Shown piece by piece: positions 10,002 to 18,089 of a stretch of 64,000 nt of DNA. Position numbers and translations under genes: made by a program. This DNA comes from Plut-88900 sp965116945 (lineage in GTDB: Bacteria > Chloroflexota > Dehalococcoidia > Plut-88900): the NCBI GenBank assembly GCA_965116945.1, contig OZ220734.1:2666001-2730000 (forward strand). The letters are read 5' to 3'. Each line of letters opens with the position of its first letter. Within the stretch, counting starts at the first letter, position 1. The notes below the pieces were generated by a model, which was not told the DNA's origin, did not search any database, and worked only from the letters and a program-made list of their open reading frames with translations.

Positions 10002-10456
10002 GTGAGCTTTCCGACCTGTACCAGCAGGCTGTCCTGGACCACAACAACCGCCCGAGAAACTTCGGGCGACTGCCAAACGCCAACGGCTCCGCCCAGGGCT
10101 ACAACCCCCTCTGCGGCGACATAATAAACGTCGAAGTCATAATGGATGGCGACACCATCGAGGAGGTCGGTTTCCAGGGAGAGGGCTGCGCCATTTCCAA
10201 GGCCTCAGCCTCAATGATGACCGAGCTGGTCAAGGGCCTCCACAGGAAGGCCGCGGAGGAACTGCTAGACACATTCCATCAGTCCGTTACCGGCGAAATC
10301 AACATGGACATGATGGAAGCCATAGACAAGTTGGGTAAGCTGGCCGCCCTGTCGGGTGTCAGCGAGTTCCCCATGCGCGTCAAATGCGCCACCCTGCCCT
10401 GGCACACCCTCAAGGCCGCCCTCCTCGGCCAAGGGGAAAAGGTAACCACCGAATAG
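9998..10456 (+). CDS. sufU: SufU zinc-dependent sulfurtransferase
   Basis: The 152-residue IscU-fold protein has the three cysteines of the family: PLCGDIINVEV near 41, GEGCAISKASASMM near 66 and RVKCATLPWHTL near 128, with the aspartate in CGD as the fourth metal ligand. In Gram-positive-type SUF systems SufU accepts persulfide sulfur from SufS and passes it to SufBCD. The insertion GLHRKAAEELLDTFHQSV between the second and third cysteine is typical of SufU and absent from IscU. Last gene of the operon, followed after 27 bases by a strong terminator. Confidence 0.95.
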   Translation: MSELSDLYQQAVLDHNNRPRNFGRLPNANGSAQGYNPLCGDIINVEVIMDGDTIEEVGFQGEGCAISKASASMMTELVKGLHRKAAEELLDTFHQSVTGEINMDMMEAIDKLGKLAALSGVSEFPMRVKCATLPWHTLKAALLGQGEKVTTE

Positions 10457-10483
10457 CCCCGGGCTACATCTGGCAAGAATCAT

Positions 10484-10512
10484 AACGGGGGCTCGCCGTG
10501 CGAGCCCCCGTT
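10484..10512 (+). terminator. Intrinsic terminator of the suf operon
   Basis: A perfect 13-bp stem (10484-10496 with 10500-10512) closes on a 3-base CGT loop and is followed by T-rich sequence. It ends the sufBCDSU transcript and can also serve the convergent PH-domain gene downstream. Confidence 0.88.
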
Positions 10513-10566
10513 TCTTTGTTCAGCCTGGAAGCATGGGAGTGCAACGCACTCCCGTTACCCAGTCAT

Positions 10567-11112
10567 TCAGCCCTTGGCCTCGATCCTGGCCAAAATATCC
10601 CGTATCTCCGCCAGCACCGAGGCACTGTCGGTCGGCGCCCCGGCGGCGGGTGCAGTAACAGCCCCCTGACCGCCCTCTACCATGATCTCCCGCTGACGCA
10701 GAATGGCGTCCCGGAACGCCACCGGGTCAACCACCCCGATAAGGTCTCCCTCGGTGCCTGCCATCTGCCCCGCCTGCCCGGCAGTCTCCACCCTGATCCC
10801 CCGGATGCCATGAAAACGCATCAGGGGCCCATCGTGGAGACGCACGTCGGTGATCCGGTTCAATGGAATCGTAATCTCCTTGCGGAAATAGACCCCCTTC
10901 TTGATCTCCACACTGTTGGAAGTCACCCGAGCCGACAGACGCCTCAGCGACTCAGGCGCAAACCACAGGCTGAATACTAGCCAGAACGGAATCAGCAGGA
11001 TCCCGACCACCGTGATAACCAGCCACAGGCACCCCAGGATGCGGATATACCCGACATACCGCTGATCGAACTCGGCTTCCCTGATCACTCTGGAACCCGA
11101 CTCGCTTGTCAT
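10567..11112 (-). CDS. PH domain-containing membrane protein (bPH2/YdbS-like)
   Basis: The 181-residue protein begins with a cytosolic stretch containing RVIREAEFDQRYVGYIRILG, then two hydrophobic segments near 26-52 (CLWLVITVVGILLIPFWLVF), then a bacterial pleckstrin-homology-like domain near 60-115 with the usual pattern of a membrane-proximal strand followed by IPLNRITDVRLHDG. The tail (about 140-181) is alanine-rich and ends in a short amphipathic helix, EIRDILARIEAKG. This build matches YdbS/bPH2 proteins, whose function is largely unknown. It is a lone gene convergent with suf. ATG start with AAGGAG upstream. Confidence 0.78.
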   Translation of the reverse strand: MTSESGSRVIREAEFDQRYVGYIRILGCLWLVITVVGILLIPFWLVFSLWFAPESLRRLSARVTSNSVEIKKGVYFRKEITIPLNRITDVRLHDGPLMRFHGIRGIRVETAGQAGQMAGTEGDLIGVVDPVAFRDAILRQREIMVEGGQGAVTAPAAGAPTDSASVLAEIRDILARIEAKG

Positions 11113-11330
11113 TGACGTACTCCTTGAAGAGGTACTCTTTCTTCTGAATGACTGGCCCGCCGACCTATCTTACATCATGGCCCCGCGATCGGCTGAATGA
11201 GCTGCGCGGGAGACACTGGGTTTTAGCCAGTAGTTAGCCGTATTGACGCCGCCCGACACGGGATAATAAACTCCCCTAATACCCGACCCGATTCCACACT
11301 GCTTACCGCCCGTCTAACAGGAGGTGACTC

Positions 11331-12413
11331 ATGAGAGCAGCCGTACTGCGCGAAGTCGATGCCCCCCTAACGATTGAGGAAGTGCAGATCGACGACCCGG
11401 GCCCCAACGAGGTGGTGATCCGTACCGTGGCCTCCGGTGTCTGCCACAGCAATCTCCACTACATGGAGGGCAAATACTCCTTCCCCATGCCAACCATCCT
11501 GGGTGACGAGGCCGCAGGCGTTATCGAGGCGGTGGGGTCGATGGTCGACTACGTGAAGCCTGGAGACCACGTAATCACCTGCCTCTCCGTATTCTGCGGC
11601 ATGTGTGATAAATGCCTTAGCGGGAACCCCCATCTCTGCCGACGCAAGGGCATGGAGCGATCTCCTAGCGCACCACCTCGACTCAGACAGAACGGCGACA
11701 GAATTCACCAGTTCTCCTACCTCTCCACCTTTGCCGAATACATGCTCGTCCACGAAAACGCCACCTGCAAGATCCGTGAGGACGTGCCCCTTGAAGAGGT
11801 GGCATTGATAGGCTGTGCTGTTACCACCGGCGTCGGTGCAGCCCTGAATACGGCTAAAGTCGCCCCCGGCAGTACCGTGGCGGTCCTGGGGTTGGGTGGC
11901 ATCGGGCTCAGCGCATTGCAGGGAGCAGTCCTGGCAGGTGCGGAGAAGATCATAGCCATCGACACCGTAGAAACGAAGCTCGGTTTGGCAAGGGAACTCG
12001 GTGCAACGGACGTCGTGGATGCTTCTACCGGGGATGCAGTGGAAAAAGTGCATGCCATTTCCCCCCGAGGCGTCGACTATTCCTTCGAAGCTATAGGCCT
12101 GAAGAAGACCGCAGAGCAGGCCTACTACATGCTCGACACCGGTGGAACGGCCACCGTCATAGGCATGATCCCCGAGGGCACCGAGATCCACCTCGACGGC
12201 CCCTCACTCCTCAGCGAACGCAAGATCGGCGGCAGCAGCATGGGCTCAAACCGCTTCCGCATCGACATGCCCCGCTACATAGAGCTCTACCTGCAAGGTC
12301 GGCTGAAACTGAAGGAAATGATCTCCCAGCAGATGCCGTTGGAAGACGTCAACAAGGCCTTCGACGACATGAAGGAAGGCCACGTTGCCCGCAGTGTACT
12401 CACTTTCAACTAA
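11331..12413 (+). CDS. Zn-dependent alcohol dehydrogenase (MDR superfamily)
   Basis: A 360-residue medium-chain dehydrogenase, paralogue of the next gene and of the one at 2330. It has VCHSNLHY (catalytic Cys), a GDEAAG segment where most relatives have GHExAG, four structural cysteines (CGMCDKCLSGNPHLC), the IGCAVTTGVGAA segment and Rossmann loop LGGIG. The aspartate in place of the second catalytic-zinc histidine is odd and may weaken zinc binding. RBS AGGAGGTGACTC precedes the ATG. It forms a probable operon with the next dehydrogenase (50-base gap) and the FAD oxidoreductase. The substrate cannot be deduced. Confidence 0.88.
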   Translation: MRAAVLREVDAPLTIEEVQIDDPGPNEVVIRTVASGVCHSNLHYMEGKYSFPMPTILGDEAAGVIEAVGSMVDYVKPGDHVITCLSVFCGMCDKCLSGNPHLCRRKGMERSPSAPPRLRQNGDRIHQFSYLSTFAEYMLVHENATCKIREDVPLEEVALIGCAVTTGVGAALNTAKVAPGSTVAVLGLGGIGLSALQGAVLAGAEKIIAIDTVETKLGLARELGATDVVDASTGDAVEKVHAISPRGVDYSFEAIGLKKTAEQAYYMLDTGGTATVIGMIPEGTEIHLDGPSLLSERKIGGSSMGSNRFRIDMPRYIELYLQGRLKLKEMISQQMPLEDVNKAFDDMKEGHVARSVLTFN

Positions 12414-12463
12414 CCGCTCCTATCGACCACAAGTTTGACCCAAAACCAAGGAGGACTCCCGAC

Positions 12464-13555
12464 ATGAAGATGAAAGCAGCCGTGATGAGAGCGCCCTACG
12501 AAGAGGTGAGCATAGAAGAGGTCGACGTCGGAGAACCCGGCCCCCGAGAAATCCTCATTAAGACCGGAGCCTCCGGCGTCTGCCACAGCGACCTCCACTA
12601 CGTGGATGGCCTCTACAAATGCCCCACCCCCACCATCCTCGGCCACGAGGCCGCAGGCACCGTGGCAGCGGTCGGGTCCCAGGTGACCTACCATCAGCCC
12701 GGGGACCGTGTCATAACCTGTCTTTCGGTTTTCTGCGGCACCTGCGACAAGTGCATCCAGGGCGAGATGGTCAACTGCCGGGGCGTCGGCCTGAAAAGGA
12801 GCCCTAACGAAGCCCCTCGCCTCCACAAGGGTGACGAAGTCATCCACCAGGCAATGAACCTCTCCTCCTTCGCCGAATACATGCTCGTCCACGAAAACGC
12901 TGCCGTCGTCGTCGAAGAGGACGTGCCCATCGAAGTTCAGGCGCTCATCGGATGTGGAGTAACTACGGGCGTCGGAGCAGCAATGAGGACCGCCCGGGTT
13001 AAGCCCGGCAGCACTGTTGCCGTCGTAGGTTGCGGTGGCGTAGGCCTTAGCGCGATCAACGGCGCCATCATCGCCGGAGCGGCCAAGGTAATAGCTATCG
13101 ACGCTGTAGAGGACAAGCTCGGTTTCGCACAAAGGGTCGGAGCTACAGACGTGATAGACGCCTCCAAGGGAGACGTGGTAGACAGGGTGAAGGGCCTGAC
13201 CGGAGGCCTGGGAGTCGACTACTCCTTCGAAGCGATAGGCAAGGCGGTGACTGCAGAGCAATGCTATGACATGCTTGACAAGGGCGGCACGGCAACAGTC
13301 ATCGGGATGATCCCTCAAGGCACCAAGGTCACCATTGATGGCCCTGCCCTGCTTGATGGACGCCGCATGCAGGGCAGCAACATGGGCTCAAACCACTTCC
13401 GGGTCGACATGCCCCAGTATATGGAGCTATACCGCCAGGGCCGCCTCAAACTCGACGAAATCATCTCCAAGCGCATTAAGCTGGAGGACGTAAATCAGGC
13501 CTTCGACGACATGCGGGACGCCCACATCGCCCGAAGCGTCATCATGTTCAACTAG
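12464..13555 (+). CDS. Zn-dependent alcohol dehydrogenase (MDR superfamily)
   Basis: A 363-residue paralogue of the preceding gene, with the full ligand set: VCHSDLHY, GHEAAG, CGTCDKCIQGEMVNC, IGCGVTTGVGAA and Rossmann loop GCGGVG. The two neighbours share long blocks such as SFAEYMLVHENA and the C-terminal MGSNxFRxDMPxYxELYxQGRLKL, so they arose by tandem duplication, the first copy having lost the zinc histidine. RBS AAGGAGGACTCCCGAC is very strong. It lies in a run of three genes ending with an FAD-dependent oxidoreductase, which suggests successive oxidations in one route; that is inference. Confidence 0.9.
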   Translation: MKMKAAVMRAPYEEVSIEEVDVGEPGPREILIKTGASGVCHSDLHYVDGLYKCPTPTILGHEAAGTVAAVGSQVTYHQPGDRVITCLSVFCGTCDKCIQGEMVNCRGVGLKRSPNEAPRLHKGDEVIHQAMNLSSFAEYMLVHENAAVVVEEDVPIEVQALIGCGVTTGVGAAMRTARVKPGSTVAVVGCGGVGLSAINGAIIAGAAKVIAIDAVEDKLGFAQRVGATDVIDASKGDVVDRVKGLTGGLGVDYSFEAIGKAVTAEQCYDMLDKGGTATVIGMIPQGTKVTIDGPALLDGRRMQGSNMGSNHFRVDMPQYMELYRQGRLKLDEIISKRIKLEDVNQAFDDMRDAHIARSVIMFN

Positions 13556-13581
13556 CCCGACCCCCCCGGAGAACAAATCAC

Positions 13582-15120
13582 ATGCAGCAGCACCAGTACG
13601 ACGCCATCATCATCGGGGCGGGGCACAACGGCCTCGTCACCGCAGGTTACCTCGCCCAGGAGGGCCTGAAGGTCCTCGTGCTGGAACGCCTCGAAATGGT
13701 CGGGGGCGCCGTAGTTACTGACGAGCTTACCCCCGGCTTCAACATCCCATACTGCGCCTACATCCTGCACATCATGCAGGGCCGGGTCATCGACGACCTC
13801 AAGCTGCGTGACAACGGCCTCGACATCATCCCCTTCACCACCTTCCGCTTTGACCCTTTCCCGGACGGCAACCACATCATGACCTACCGGGAAAACCACA
13901 GGAACGCCCAGGAACTGGCCCGCTTTTCCGAAAAGGACGCACGCGCCTTCCCGGAATGGGCAAGCTTCTGGGAGCGGGCCTCGGCTATTCTCCACAGATA
14001 CTGGTTCCGGGAGCCCCCCACCATCGCCGAGGTCTACCAGGACGTGCGCGGCACCAGCGACGAGGAAGTGTGGGAGACCATGCTCACGGTGAGCATGAGA
14101 GACCTCGTCGATCAGCATTTCGAGCACCCCCAGGTCAAGGCCCACTTCATCGACGCCCAGGACGCCGGTGACCCGAGCGCACCCGGCAGCATCCTCAGCC
14201 TCGCCTACCTCAGGGTCAACACTTTCACCAAGCCCGAGAACTACGGCATACCCCGCGGCGGCATGAGTCAGCTCCCCTTCGCCATGGCCCGGTATGCCGA
14301 GTCCCTCGGCGTCGAGATCAGGCTCAAAACCTCGGTCGACAAAGTGATAGTAGAGAACGGTACGGCAGTCGGGGTACGGCTTGAGAACGGGGAAGAAATC
14401 CGTAGCTTTATGGTCGTATCCAACGCTGACCCCAAGCGCACCTACCGTGACCTCGTAGACCCCGCAGACGTCGATCCGGTAACCAGGAACAAGGTCGACG
14501 GCCTCACTACACGCGCCAACTGCGTCAAACTCCTCGTCGCCCTTCGCGAACTCCCCGACTTCTCCAGCTACCTCGGCGAAGGCTACGACCCCCGGCTCAC
14601 CGCTTACTTCCGCATCTGTCCCTCAGTCGAGTACTTCCAGCAGAGCTGGGACGACGCCAAGAACGGCTACCCTTCAAGCTGCCCCGTGATGAACGTGCAG
14701 ATGCCTTCAATCTATGACAGGTCGTTGACCCCGCCCGGCCACCACGTTCTCTCCGCATGGACGCTTTACGCCCCCGCGGAGCTCAAGGAGAGCTCCTGGG
14801 ACGTTGAAGGCCCAAAAGTTGGGGAAAGACTTATCGACACCCTGACCACCTACGCCCCCAACTTCCGTGAGTCCATCGTCGACTGGACTCTCCAGACCCC
14901 CGAGGACATTGAGATCCGACAGTTCCTCACGGACGGCAACATCCGTCACATAGACATTACGACTAAGCAGATCTTCTCAGGGCGCATGCCCTACCGCTCC
15001 ACCATCGACCGCTTTTACATGTGCGGCTCAGGCACCCACCCCGGCGGCGAGATCACAGGCGCTCCGGGCCACAACGCCGCGAAGGCCATCCTGAAAGACC
15101 TGGAACGGGTCGCCGTCTAG
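13582..15120 (+). CDS. FAD-dependent oxidoreductase, phytoene desaturase/CrtI-like (COG1233)
   Basis: The 512-residue protein starts with a dinucleotide-binding fold DAIIIGAGHNGLVTAGYLA (GxGxxG with the GHNGL wording of the COG1233 group) and its E-rich second strand VLVLERLEMVGGAVVTDEL. The C-terminal FAD motif is FYMCGSGTHPGGEITGAPGHNAA near 475-497. Such proteins include carotenoid desaturases and isomerases, but also many uncharacterised desaturases; no carotenoid gene is nearby. It follows the Zn-dehydrogenase pair by 26 bases, so a shared pathway is likely. Its stop codon overlaps the stop of the convergent selenoprotein gene. Confidence 0.88.
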   Translation: MQQHQYDAIIIGAGHNGLVTAGYLAQEGLKVLVLERLEMVGGAVVTDELTPGFNIPYCAYILHIMQGRVIDDLKLRDNGLDIIPFTTFRFDPFPDGNHIMTYRENHRNAQELARFSEKDARAFPEWASFWERASAILHRYWFREPPTIAEVYQDVRGTSDEEVWETMLTVSMRDLVDQHFEHPQVKAHFIDAQDAGDPSAPGSILSLAYLRVNTFTKPENYGIPRGGMSQLPFAMARYAESLGVEIRLKTSVDKVIVENGTAVGVRLENGEEIRSFMVVSNADPKRTYRDLVDPADVDPVTRNKVDGLTTRANCVKLLVALRELPDFSSYLGEGYDPRLTAYFRICPSVEYFQQSWDDAKNGYPSSCPVMNVQMPSIYDRSLTPPGHHVLSAWTLYAPAELKESSWDVEGPKVGERLIDTLTTYAPNFRESIVDWTLQTPEDIEIRQFLTDGNIRHIDITTKQIFSGRMPYRSTIDRFYMCGSGTHPGGEITGAPGHNAAKAILKDLERVAV

Positions 15121-16445
15121 CCCCGGTCCTCCCCCCACACCACCTCCTGGTCCTGAGGGGTTGACTGTAGGGACTTCAGCGCCCTCTCCACCAGCCGACG
15201 CCTGAACGCCCTCTCTTCATCCGGCGGGAGATCGGGATCTCCCGTCGTCGTAGTCACCGCTTTCCCCTGCACGATCCGGTTCGCCCCGATGCTCTGGGCC
15301 AGGGGAACCATCGCCGTGATGAATGCCGTCGGAAGCCCGGCTCTCTCTAGCTCCTTCGCCAGCGTAGCGCCGCTACGCGTGCCCGTGCCTCAGGTCCCCG
15401 TCAGGATCACCCCCTGCACCCCCGCCGCCTGCAGCTCCGCCGCAATGTCCTCTCCGAACCGCTTCATGTCCGCCACGTACCCGATATTCCCTACGGTGGA
15501 ATACATGTACTCGTGGACCGTGCCTATGGCCTTTTCTTCTTCAAGGTCTCGCATCACATCGAGGGGCAGGACCCTGTCGGGATCTTCATTCAGCTTGGTG
15601 GTGTCGAAGCCGCCGTGGACGGATTGCCACTTATCGGGGGTGAAATCCGACACCTCGCCGATGTCATAACGCGCCCAGTGCTTCGCCCACCCGCTCGGGA
15701 TCTTGTCCGGGTTCCCCCGGGGCACGACACCCCCCTCCGTCACCAACGCTATCCTCGCCCCGGCCAGCGATGCGATCGCCGGTGCAGGAGTTATCTTCTC
15801 CGTGGAAGGCAGCGGCCATTCAGTCTGGAAAGGCTCGCCGTTCACCTTCTTCAGCACCATGTCCACCAGCCTTTGGGCCATCGTCTTCTCGTGGACTTCA
15901 GTCTTCACCCGGCCCGTCGGAATGTATCCGTCCTCATCCGCAGGCCCTAGCTCCTCCCCCCGCCCCAGTTTCACCGCCAGCCTCGCCATCGTTGCAATCG
16001 CATCTCGCATCCCTACAGCCGTATCGGAGGTGGAAGCCATATAGACCTGGCCCCTGAATTGCTCGGCCCCCGGGCTGGATGGATGCATCCCTGTCACAAC
16101 CGTAATACCTAGCGATTCACCGACCCTGTGGCAGACCTGGGCGCATGCCAGCCCGTATCGCCCAGACCCGAATGCAGGCCCCGCCACCAACACCTCCGCC
16201 CCCGACTCCTTCACCAGCTCAACAATTCTCCCGAGCGCCTCTTCCTCGTTCTCCGTGAAATACGTGTCCCCGCAATACACCGTCGCCACCACTTCCCCTT
16301 CCTCCGAAGAAGTCAGCGCCTGATTAAGGGCATTCCCCGGACCCAGTGGACGGCCCTCGGAGCACGGGGCCGTATCCGCCTTCTCCTCCCCGCCTATCCC
16401 CGCAAAAAACTGGTTCAAGTAGTGAACAACCCGTAGCTGAGACAT
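15117..16445 (-). CDS. GrdB-type selenoprotein (glycine/sarcosine/betaine reductase component B family) with in-frame UGA
   Basis: Translation from the ATG complementary to 16443-16445 (GGGGAG 9 bases upstream) gives 442 residues if the TGA at 15390-15392 is read as selenocysteine 352. The N-terminus VVHYLNQFFAGIGGEEKAD, the VVTGMHP segment, VTEGGVVPRGNPDKIPS and DPDRVLPLDVMRDLE are GrdB hallmarks. The recoded site reads ILTGT-U-GTGTRSGATL and homology continues without a frame change through GANRIV and RRRLVERALKSL to the stop at 15117. In clostridial GrdB the site is U-x2-C-x2-C; here both cysteines are Gly and Ser. In family members the enzyme binds substrate amines for reductive deamination with GrdA and GrdC, neither of which is in the window, so the reaction is unknown. 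Confidence 0.88.
15362..15392 (-). promoter_or_regulatory. Sec UGA and candidate bacterial SECIS hairpin
   Basis: On the minus strand the TGA (complement of 15390-15392) is followed 11 bases later by GCGTAGC-GGC-GCTACGC (complement of 15362-15378), a perfect 7-bp stem with a G-rich 3-base loop. Loop position and size fit bacterial SECIS elements, which lie just after the UGA inside the coding region and are bound by SelB. The hairpin codes for the conserved residues after Sec, so sequence is constrained twice. Confidence 0.75.
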
Positions 16446-16509
16446 GCTTCTACTCCCCTTATGCTCCAATCCTAACCCCAATTGTTGCAGAGTATACACC
16501 CCCACCTCC

Positions 16510-16538
16510 TTGACCGACCCAAACATATGTGCTATAGT
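16510..16538 (+). promoter_or_regulatory. Promoter of candidate structured RNA A
   Basis: TTGACC (16510-16515), a 17-base spacer and TATAGT (16533-16538): five of six consensus matches in each box. The conserved element AGTCTAGACCCC starts 7 bases after the -10 box, exactly where a transcript would begin, and the same distance is kept at the second locus (62120-62148). Confidence 0.7.
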
Positions 16539-16545
16539 CCTTCCC

Positions 16546-17032
16546 AGTCTAGACCCCACACAAACCTCAAGGAGCAACCAAAAACCCAGGGAAGCCCCGA
16601 GACCCGACCCGAGGACTCAACGCCCTAGCCCATCCCAATACCTCTCCCCTCCCGTAGGGGCGACCGGCCGGTCGCCCTCCCCTGCGAGCCGGAGAAGTTG
16701 CGGCACAAGCGAAAAGCGCCATCTCCTCACCACGGGTCCCGTGTCCCTTCCCTAATTTCCAGGCGATGGATAGACGCCCTTGATCCCATCTTTGTCCCGT
16801 AACATAGCATCCCATTCCATTTCATTTGTCCCCTTTCCCCTTTTCCCGGGAGCAACCTGGACCGTCATCCCTGTTGACAGTCCCGGCCCTGTGCAAGGCA
16901 CATCACCCTGTGCCAGACCCCGGGCACACGAAAAACCGCTCCCATAGGAACAGGGGCCTCGTCCCACTGGGGCGTCTTCCATCGCCGACCCAAACCCCAA
17001 CAGACAGAACCAAAAACCGGAAACCCCACAAC
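16546..17032 (+). ncRNA. Candidate structured non-coding RNA, copy A
   Basis: About 490 bases with no credible protein frame. Its two ends match copy B: a 5' block (16546-16607, AGTCTAGACCCCACAC through CCAGGGAAGCCCC-GAGACCC), then CACGGGTCCCGTG (16731-16743) and TTCCCTAA..CCAGGCGATGGA (16748-16770), and a 3' block (16978-17032, TCCATCGCCGACCC..ACAGACA..AAACCCCACAAC). The middle is unrelated to B. Conserved pairings: AGGGAAG (16588-16594) with CTTCCCT (16747-16753), and a 17-bp long-range stem GGCGATGGA+AGACGCCC (16762-16779) with GGGCGTCT+TCCATCGCC (16970-16986), one T bulged. A 120-base insert with the palindrome GCGACCGGCCGGTCGC sits inside the first stem. It lies between the divergent selenoprotein gene and ribF. 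I do not recognise it as RNase P, tmRNA, SRP or 6S RNA. Confidence 0.6.
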
Positions 17033-17061
17033 TTAATACACACCAGGGCATCCCCTTCCCG

Positions 17062-17150
17062 CCGAATCCGTATGCTTGGTAGACTTGTCACTGTGCCCGT
17101 GCTACCATCCTACACAGTGACCCCTATCCCTCGGTAGGGGTCGTATTCGG
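17062..17150 (+). promoter_or_regulatory. Multi-hairpin leader upstream of ribF
   Basis: CCGAAT (17062-17067) pairs with ATTCGG (17145-17150) and encloses two perfect hairpins: TCACTGTG (17088-17095) with CACAGTGA (17113-17120), and CCCCTA (17121-17126) with TAGGGG (17135-17140). The structure ends 15 bases before the ribF start. FMN riboswitches control ribF-like genes in other bacteria, but the conserved RFN sequence blocks were not found, so this is at most an unclassified leader. Confidence 0.4.
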
Positions 17151-17165
17151 ATATAGGTCCACCCT

Positions 17166-18089
17166 TTGCTGGAAGAGCTCGCCGGTCCCCCGCCCCATCG
17201 CAACACCGCCGTAGCCATCGGAGTGTTCGACGGCGTCCACCTCGGACACAAGGCTCTTTTTCGCCGTACTATCGAAGAGGCGCAGCAGAGAGGCCTGGAT
17301 TCCGCCGTTGTAACCTTTCGCAACCACCCTCTAACCGTCCTGGCCCCCAGCTTCGAACCCAGCTATCTGATGGACCTCGGAACCAGGCTTGAGGCCATTA
17401 AAGCTGTCGGTATCGATTATGTCGTAGCCATTACCTTCACCTATGAAGTCTCCCAGCTTAGGGCGACTGAATTCGTACAGCACCTTTCGAAAAGGTTGAA
17501 CATGAAGGCCCTCATATGCGGTCAGGACTTCGCCCTGGGAAAGGGCCGTGAAGGCGATGTGTCCACCCTGACGAGGCTAGGCAGCGAACACGGCTACGAA
17601 CTGGTCTGTCAGGACGTAATCCGCGAAGGTGACCTCACCGTGAGCAGCACTGCCATCCGGGAAGCACTATCACAAGGCAACGTCGATATCGCAATGCGCT
17701 TCATGGGTCGGCCCTTCCGCCTCTCCGGCCCCGTCGTAGTCGGCGACAAGCGAGGACGCCTCCTCGGATTCCCAACCGCAAACATCGAAGTCCCCCCCGA
17801 CCGCGCCGTCCTTGCTGACGGCATTTACGCCACCCGGGCCCTTCTGGACAACCGCATACTGGACTCCATAACCTACATCGGCAGCAAACCCACCTTCGAA
17901 GGCGAGACCCGAGCCACGGAGGTTTACATCTTTGACTTCGACGAAGACATCTACGGCCAACACCTCAGCGTAGACTTCCTGGCCCTCGTCCGTAGCGACA
18001 TGCGATTCTCAGGCGTCCCGGAATTGATTGACCAGATGAATCAGGACGTTAAACAAGCCCGTAAAGTTCTCTCAGAAAAATCTGCCTAA
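17166..18089 (+). CDS. ribF: Bifunctional riboflavin kinase / FAD synthetase RibF
   Basis: Makes FMN from riboflavin and then FAD. The 307-residue protein has the nucleotidyltransferase domain first (AIGVFDGVHLGHKALF near 17-32, STAIREAL near 159-166 with the ISSTxIR-type motif) and the flavokinase domain second, with GDKRGRLLGFPTANIE near 191-206 and the T-x-N motif. Length matches bacterial two-domain RibF. Start is TTG at 17166; no ATG is available before the conserved motif. First gene of ribF-tyrS-aminotransferase-ligA-pth. The many flavin and F420/FMN-type oxidoreductases in the window would depend on it. Confidence 0.94.
   Translation: MLEELAGPPPHRNTAVAIGVFDGVHLGHKALFRRTIEEAQQRGLDSAVVTFRNHPLTVLAPSFEPSYLMDLGTRLEAIKAVGIDYVVAITFTYEVSQLRATEFVQHLSKRLNMKALICGQDFALGKGREGDVSTLTRLGSEHGYELVCQDVIREGDLTVSSTAIREALSQGNVDIAMRFMGRPFRLSGPVVVGDKRGRLLGFPTANIEVPPDRAVLADGIYATRALLDNRILDSITYIGSKPTFEGETRATEVYIFDFDEDIYGQHLSVDFLALVRSDMRFSGVPELIDQMNQDVKQARKVLSEKSA

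Noticed and set aside
11230..11275. Promoter for the dehydrogenase at 11331 (TTGACG...TAATAA)
   Set aside because: Spacing is only about 15 bases or less; too weak to list as a feature.
15390..16577. A 395-residue protein ending at the TGA, with the downstream part as a separate small gene or a pseudogene
   Set aside because: Homology continues in frame past the TGA, the site matches the selenocysteine position of GrdB, and a SECIS-like hairpin follows. The start at 16577 was also dropped because GrdB homology and a ribosome site begin at 16445.
16546..17150. FMN riboswitch upstream of ribF
   Set aside because: The conserved RFN blocks could not be found on the + strand.
16446..17165. Short frames in the spacer before ribF (99-103 codons)
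   Set aside because: They differ between copies A and B except where nucleotides are conserved, contain unlikely compositions, and lack ribosome sites. RNA-level conservation explains the similarity better.
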